Source of the DNA: Gammaproteobacteria bacterium
GTDB taxonomy: Bacteria > Pseudomonadota > Gammaproteobacteria > UBA9214
Assembly (NCBI GenBank): GCA_030632175.1
Contig: DAOVVG010000091.1
Location: 1 to 8,448, forward strand
Direction of reading: 5' to 3'
Length of the DNA stretch: 8,448 nt
Both the position numbers and the translations under genes were made by a program. Below are positions 5,008-8,448 of the stretch, piece after piece. Under the pieces are notes generated by a model. It saw only the letters and a list, made by a program, of their open reading frames with translations, searched no databases and was not told the DNA's origin. Position 1 is the first letter of the stretch. Each line of letters opens with the position of its first letter.

Positions 5008-6813
5008 ATGGATCTGCAAACACTTACCTATATCACCATTGGCCTGAGCTTCGTTCTGTACATTGGTATTGCCTTCTGGTCACGTGCAACCAGTACCGGT
5101 GACTTCTATGTCGCCGGCAAGCATGTCAACCCGATCGCCAACGGCATGGCCACGGCGGCCGACTGGATGTCAGCGGCCTCGTTTATCTCCATGGCTGGTC
5201 TGATCAGCTTTCTCGGTTATGAAGGCGGCATGTACCTGATGGGCTGGACCGGCGGTTATGTGCTGCTGGCCATGCTGCTGGCCCCTTACCTGCGCAAGTT
5301 TGGCAAATTTACCGTCCCTGAATTCATCGGTGACCGTTATTACTCTCAACTCGCAAGGGTCGTTGCCGTCATCTGCCTGATCTTTATCTCGTTTACCTAC
5401 GTTGCCGGGCAAATGCGCGGCGTCGGCATTGTATTTTCCCGTTTCCTCGAGGTACCGGTCGAAACCGGACTGTTTGTCGGCATGGGCATTGTATTCATCT
5501 ACGCGGTACTCGGCGGCATGAAGGGCATCACCTACACACAGGTCGCACAATATTGTGTGCTGATCTTTGCCTATACCGTCCCGGCCGTGTTTATAGCGAT
5601 CCAGGCCACTGACAACCCGCTGCCACAACTGGCACTGGGCAGCCAGCTGTCCGATGGCTCCGGCTTCCTGCTCGACAAACTGGACAAGACACTGGTCGAC
5701 CTCGGCTTTGGTGACTACACCTCGCCCTTTAACGACAAGTCCATGATTGACGTATGCGCCATTACCCTCGCGCTGATGGTCGGCACCGCCGGCCTGCCAC
5801 ACGTGATCGTACGCTTCTTTACCGTACCCAAAGTACGCGATGCACGCATTTCAGCGGGCTGGGCACTGTTATTCATCACGCTGTTGTACACCACGGCGCC
5901 CGCCGTCGGCGCGCTGTCACGGATGAACCTGATTACCACCGTAAACGGCACTGATGGCAGCGGCACCACCTATGCCGAAACTCCCGGCTGGTTCAAGACC
6001 TGGGAAAATTCCGGCCTGCTCGCCTGGTTCGACCATAATGGCGACGGCAAGGTACAGTATGCCGCGGGCAATGCCTTTGACGGCAATGGCAAACCGGTTT
6101 TTAACGGCGAGCTCCGCGGCCCGAACGGTGAACGTGCAACCAGCAATCCCGGTGAGGGTGAACGCGTGGGGAATGCTCCGTTTGCCAATGAAATCTACGT
6201 CGATCGCGACATTATGGTACTGGCCAACCCGGAGATTGCCGGACTGCCCAACTGGGTAATCGCTCTGATTGCCGCCGGTGGCATTGCCGCCGCGCTGTCG
6301 ACGGCAGCCGGGCTGTTGCTGGTGATTTCATCCAGCGTATCGCATGACCTGCTCAAGGGGACCTTTGCAAAGAACATCAGTGACCGCACGGAACTCATGG
6401 CCGGGCGCGTCGCGGCCGGTGTGGCCATCACCATCGCCGGTTACCTCGGCCTGCACCCGCCCGCGTTCGTGGCACAGGTGGTCGCCTTTGCTTTTGGGCT
6501 CGCCGCCTCGTCGTTGTTCCCGGTCATTCTGATGGGCATTTTCAACAAGCGCATGAACAAGTGGGGCGCAATATCAGGGATGTTAACCGGGCTGACGTTT
6601 ACCCTCGGCTACATCATCTACTTCAAGGGTGTGTTTATCGAACCGTTTGCCGCAAACATTCCCGAAAACTGGATTCTGGGTATTTCCCCGGAAGGCGCCG
6701 GTGTAATCGGCATGGTGCTAAACTTTGCCGTGGCCACCATCGTCGCGCGTAACACCGCGCCACCACCGCTGCATATCCAGAAAATGGTGGACGATATTCG
6801 GGTACCCAATTAG
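5008..6813 (+). CDS. Sodium:solute symporter, acetate permease-like (VC_2705 subfamily)
   Basis: A 601-residue inner-membrane transporter of the SSS family, which drives substrate uptake with sodium. About 13 hydrophobic segments are visible. Family marks are GDFYVAGKHV (31-40), the segment GTAGLPHVIVRFFTVP (259-274) and the small-residue helix AAALSTAAGLLLVISSSVSHD (427-447). Related transporters carry acetate and other short organic acids, but the substrate here is not determined by sequence. Residues about 307-410 form a hydrophilic insert between membrane segments with an EF-hand-like loop DHNGDGKVQYAA (342-353). ATG at 5008 is chosen because GGGAG lies just upstream and it follows the small-subunit stop; a longer start at 4963 would overlap that gene and add 15 unrelated residues. 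It ends 4 bases from the convergent Stealth gene, with no terminator between them. Confidence 0.93.
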   Translation: MDLQTLTYITIGLSFVLYIGIAFWSRATSTGDFYVAGKHVNPIANGMATAADWMSAASFISMAGLISFLGYEGGMYLMGWTGGYVLLAMLLAPYLRKFGKFTVPEFIGDRYYSQLARVVAVICLIFISFTYVAGQMRGVGIVFSRFLEVPVETGLFVGMGIVFIYAVLGGMKGITYTQVAQYCVLIFAYTVPAVFIAIQATDNPLPQLALGSQLSDGSGFLLDKLDKTLVDLGFGDYTSPFNDKSMIDVCAITLALMVGTAGLPHVIVRFFTVPKVRDARISAGWALLFITLLYTTAPAVGALSRMNLITTVNGTDGSGTTYAETPGWFKTWENSGLLAWFDHNGDGKVQYAAGNAFDGNGKPVFNGELRGPNGERATSNPGEGERVGNAPFANEIYVDRDIMVLANPEIAGLPNWVIALIAAGGIAAALSTAAGLLLVISSSVSHDLLKGTFAKNISDRTELMAGRVAAGVAITIAGYLGLHPPAFVAQVVAFAFGLAASSLFPVILMGIFNKRMNKWGAISGMLTGLTFTLGYIIYFKGVFIEPFAANIPENWILGISPEGAGVIGMVLNFAVATIVARNTAPPPLHIQKMVDDIRVPN

Positions 6814-6817
6814 CCCG

Positions 6818-7918
6818 CTAGTTCTCGTATTCGCATTTATCCGGGTAGTAGGCCTGCAAAAAACCGCTAACCACGGCATCAAGACGGGCAGTATCAAGGC
6901 TGGTGCTAATTGATTCGTTTATACAAAAGGTATCAGCGGAGCGGGTAAGCAGCAGTTTTTTCAGCGCCGCCCTCATAAAGGGACTGCCAATATTTAGATA
7001 GGCGTTGTTATATCCGCTGACATGCGGATTTTTCAGAAAACCATCCCCCTTAAGACTCGCATAGTATGCAAACAACGAGTTAACCAGCCCCACATCAGTC
7101 ATCTGTCTGAAACGACTCTTTGCCGTGACTTGTATTGCAGCCAGGTACTTTTCTTCAAGCTCGTTCAGTATTGATTTCCGAAGCACTAACGGGGCATGCA
7201 GCAGTTTCTTTATTTGTGGCAGCTGGAAATCCGCTTCCAGTAATTTTTTTGAATTTTTTATACTCCACTCATATCCCGTATCTGTATTTAAAGGAGGTGA
7301 ACTCGATATTTCCAGTTCGCTCTGATAGAAAACCGGCCTCCCGTCCCTATCAAAATAATCATGTACCTTGGCCATGCGTCCGAAAAACACATCATCATTA
7401 AGGTACAAAAAATGTTCCGACAATCCGCGAATATGGTGAAGCTGGGTTTCTATTGCCGTAGCATTGAAAGTTGGCAAGACTGTATTGTCAGTAAAAATAT
7501 CCCGGTGGGAAACCAGGTTGATTCTGGGGTGTGTCGTATCTAGCCAAGAAGGTGTCTGGCTTGCAGTAACAATATGAATGCGGTTCACAAACGGCGCATA
7601 TGCGGCAACCGACCTGAGAGAATACAATAATTCGTCTCTGCTCCTGTAGCAGGCGGCATGTGCGGAGCGCTGTGTGGCCAGCGGATTATCCGCCAGAGCC
7701 TGCTGGTATTGCAGCTTATCAGCCTGCCAGGACGGATCGCTTCCGTCTACCCAGGTGTACACAAGGTCAATCGGGAAATCAGGTGGCGGACATGCAGCGG
7801 CCCTTGAGAAACCATCATCCGTTTCAGGCGATCGGGATGCGTAACGCAGAGTGACCAGCAGTTCTGCAACAGGCCCCAGTACTGATCTAGCCAGTGTGCG
7901 TATCAGCTCGTTATCCAT
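6818..7918 (-). CDS. Stealth-family sugar-phosphate transferase
   Basis: A 366-residue protein with the conserved regions of the Stealth family, relatives of GlcNAc-phosphotransferase that transfer sugar phosphate onto surface polysaccharides. Region 1 is IDLVYTWVDGSDP (50-62). Region 2 spans RSRDELLYSLRSV (92-104), RIHIVTASQTPSWL (113-126), LPTFNATAIET (148-158) and LYLNDDVFFG (171-180), the last with its acidic metal-binding pair. Region 3 includes KLLHAPLVLRKSI (238-250) and FRQMTDVGLVNSLFAYY (270-286). The C-terminal FCINES (331-336) fits region 4. No signal peptide is evident, as expected for a cytoplasmic enzyme. Parts are AT-rich (20 G or C in the 60 bases 7201-7260), unlike the neighbours, which suggests transfer. 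No other polysaccharide genes are visible. The ribosome-binding site AGAGGA lies about 12 bases before the ATG, somewhat far. Confidence 0.92.
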   Translation of the reverse strand: MDNELIRTLARSVLGPVAELLVTLRYASRSPETDDGFSRAAACPPPDFPIDLVYTWVDGSDPSWQADKLQYQQALADNPLATQRSAHAACYRSRDELLYSLRSVAAYAPFVNRIHIVTASQTPSWLDTTHPRINLVSHRDIFTDNTVLPTFNATAIETQLHHIRGLSEHFLYLNDDVFFGRMAKVHDYFDRDGRPVFYQSELEISSSPPLNTDTGYEWSIKNSKKLLEADFQLPQIKKLLHAPLVLRKSILNELEEKYLAAIQVTAKSRFRQMTDVGLVNSLFAYYASLKGDGFLKNPHVSGYNNAYLNIGSPFMRAALKKLLLTRSADTFCINESISTSLDTARLDAVVSGFLQAYYPDKCEYEN

Positions 7919-8045
7919 TAATCAGACGAGTCCTCTTGCCTTTATCAGCAACATAAAATTGCCTGCCAGCATACAACAGTAAAGTAGGATATCAATCACT
8001 ACCTGATCCTGGTTTCCGCATAGACTCCACGACTTCTTACCCCCA
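7919..8045. other. Spacer upstream of the Stealth gene
   Basis: No gene is seen. The minus strand carries GGCAAGAGGA (ribosome-binding region) and an AT-rich TTTTATGTT that might be part of a -10 box, but no convincing -35 pairs with it. Because two terminators stand just beyond, the Stealth promoter should lie within this stretch. Confidence 0.4.
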
Positions 8046-8075
8046 GAAAGACAAAGACCACCCCGAAGGATGGTC
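8046..8075 (-). terminator. Intrinsic terminator with UUCG tetraloop
   Basis: On the minus strand GACCATCC and GGGTGGTC pair as an 8-bp stem (one U-G pair) closed by TTCG, the very stable C(UUCG)G loop, and are followed by TTTGTCTTTC. This is a well-formed leftward terminator. On the plus strand the stem has a mismatch and the T-rich tract lies about 8 bases away, so it works mainly leftward. It would insulate the Stealth gene. Confidence 0.75.
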
Positions 8076-8112
8076 AGTGAATGTCTTCTTTTCGCCAGAA
8101 TGAGACATTCTC

Positions 8113-8142
8113 AAAAACAGAAAACCCCGCTGATACGGGGTT
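8113..8142 (-). terminator. Second leftward intrinsic terminator
   Basis: The inverted repeat AACCCCG (8123-8129) with CGGGGTT (8136-8142) forms a 7-bp stem with a 6-base loop. On the minus strand it is followed by TTCTGTTTTT. Transcription coming from the right meets this stem before the UUCG one. No T-run follows it on the plus strand. It implies a minus-strand gene now outside, or formerly in, the region to the right. Confidence 0.7.
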
Positions 8143-8161
8143 CCTGTACTTCCTTAATCGG

Positions 8162-8333
8162 CCGATACTGTTGAAAAACCCTGCATGTAAAAAGCGGCGG
8201 TGTTGAAAGGTGTAATTTTGGCGTGGAGAGTGTTCTAGAATTGGTTTTCTCACCGTAAAAATCAAAGCACCGAACTCTCGTGCGTGTCATTGATAGCTAA
8301 TTTTTGTATGACCGAGTTTTTCAACACTATCGG
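8162..8333. mobile_element. MITE-like or internally deleted IS element with terminal inverted repeats
   Basis: The ends 8162-8179 and 8316-8333 are inverted copies matching at 17 of 18 positions (CCGATA-C/G-TGTTGAAAAAC). The 172-bp interior has no transposase frame. It contains a further imperfect hairpin (8226-8279) with GAGAG/CTCTC ends, a TTCTAGAA palindrome, and TTGGTTTT opposite AAAAATCAA. TTGAAAAA-type ends occur in several DDE insertion sequence families, but I cannot assign one. No clear target-site duplication is seen: the flanks are TTAATCGG on the left and TAGAGTAA on the right. The element may be an old, non-autonomous derivative. Confidence 0.7.
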
Positions 8334-8448
8334 TAGAGTAAAGATGTGGCGCGGTGGTCTAAGGTTCTGCCTATCTGTTGCCGCCCCTTTCGTCTGGCGG
8401 TGCCTCAATAGCCCAACCATCACTCCGTTTCCACACCCCCCTCATCGA
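8334..8448. other. Unassigned right edge
   Basis: No recognisable gene. One plus-strand frame from ATG 8308, inside the right terminal repeat, stays open for 47 codons to the window edge. Its product is rich in Pro, His, Arg and Trp toward the end and has no motif I recognise; the start inside a mobile-element end and the lack of a ribosome-binding site argue against a real gene. The last part is C-rich on the plus strand. Confidence 0.3.

Noticed and set aside
5170..5802. 210-codon open frame antisense to the symporter
   Set aside because: The plus-strand frame is an unmistakable SSS transporter, and the antisense product has no recognisable motif. Long antisense frames are common opposite GC-rich membrane-protein genes.
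7361..7543. Plus-strand open frames over the Stealth gene
   Set aside because: They are antisense to clear Stealth conserved regions and have no supporting ribosome-binding site or homology-like motif.
8074..8265. 63-codon minus-strand open frame near the right end
   Set aside because: It runs through a terminator stem and into the terminal-repeat element, and shows no family features.

Overview
The window reads as chromosomal DNA of a gammaproteobacterium of moderate GC. The clues are the conserved block dnaX-ybaB-recR, here followed by a HIT-family gene, a small-type (4.5S) SRP RNA gene just upstream of dnaX, a pterin dehydratase tail in front of rsgA, the DUF4212 plus VC_2705-type symporter pair, and extragenic REP/BIME palindromes of a kind common in this class. 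I cannot name the genus from the sequence alone.

Layout. The left edge (2-115, +) holds the C-terminus of a 4a-hydroxytetrahydrobiopterin dehydratase-like protein, followed by rsgA (185-1108, +), the circularly permuted GTPase of 30S ribosome maturation. The 271-base gap between rsgA and the convergent minus-strand genes is filled by three inverted pairs of REP palindromes. Reading right to left on the minus strand there is then a compact genome-maintenance operon: ffs (4.5S RNA, 4408-4519), dnaX (clamp-loader tau/gamma), ybaB/ebfC (nucleoid-associated protein), recR (recombination mediator) and a HIT-family nucleotide hydrolase. The last three are only 2-3 bases apart. ffs has its own sigma70-type promoter with a perfect TATAAT and a GC-rich discriminator.

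On the plus strand, divergent from ffs, lies a two-gene transporter operon (4740-6813): a small two-helix DUF4212 subunit and a 601-residue sodium:solute symporter related to acetate permeases, with a roughly 100-residue insert carrying an EF-hand-like loop. It converges, with only 4 bases between stop codons, on a minus-strand gene (6818-7918) for a Stealth-family sugar-phosphate transferase, the class that builds phosphodiester-linked surface polysaccharides. The Stealth gene is locally AT-rich and looks acquired.

The last 530 bases carry no recognisable complete gene. They hold two tandem intrinsic terminators pointing left, one with a UUCG tetraloop, and a 172-bp element with 18-bp terminal inverted repeats (17/18 match) that looks like a MITE or internally deleted insertion sequence. 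I did not find a convincing new multi-gene system. The most useful unexplained items are the BIME cluster, the terminal-repeat element, the EF-hand-like insert in the symporter, the lone Stealth gene and a possible dnaX frameshift site.
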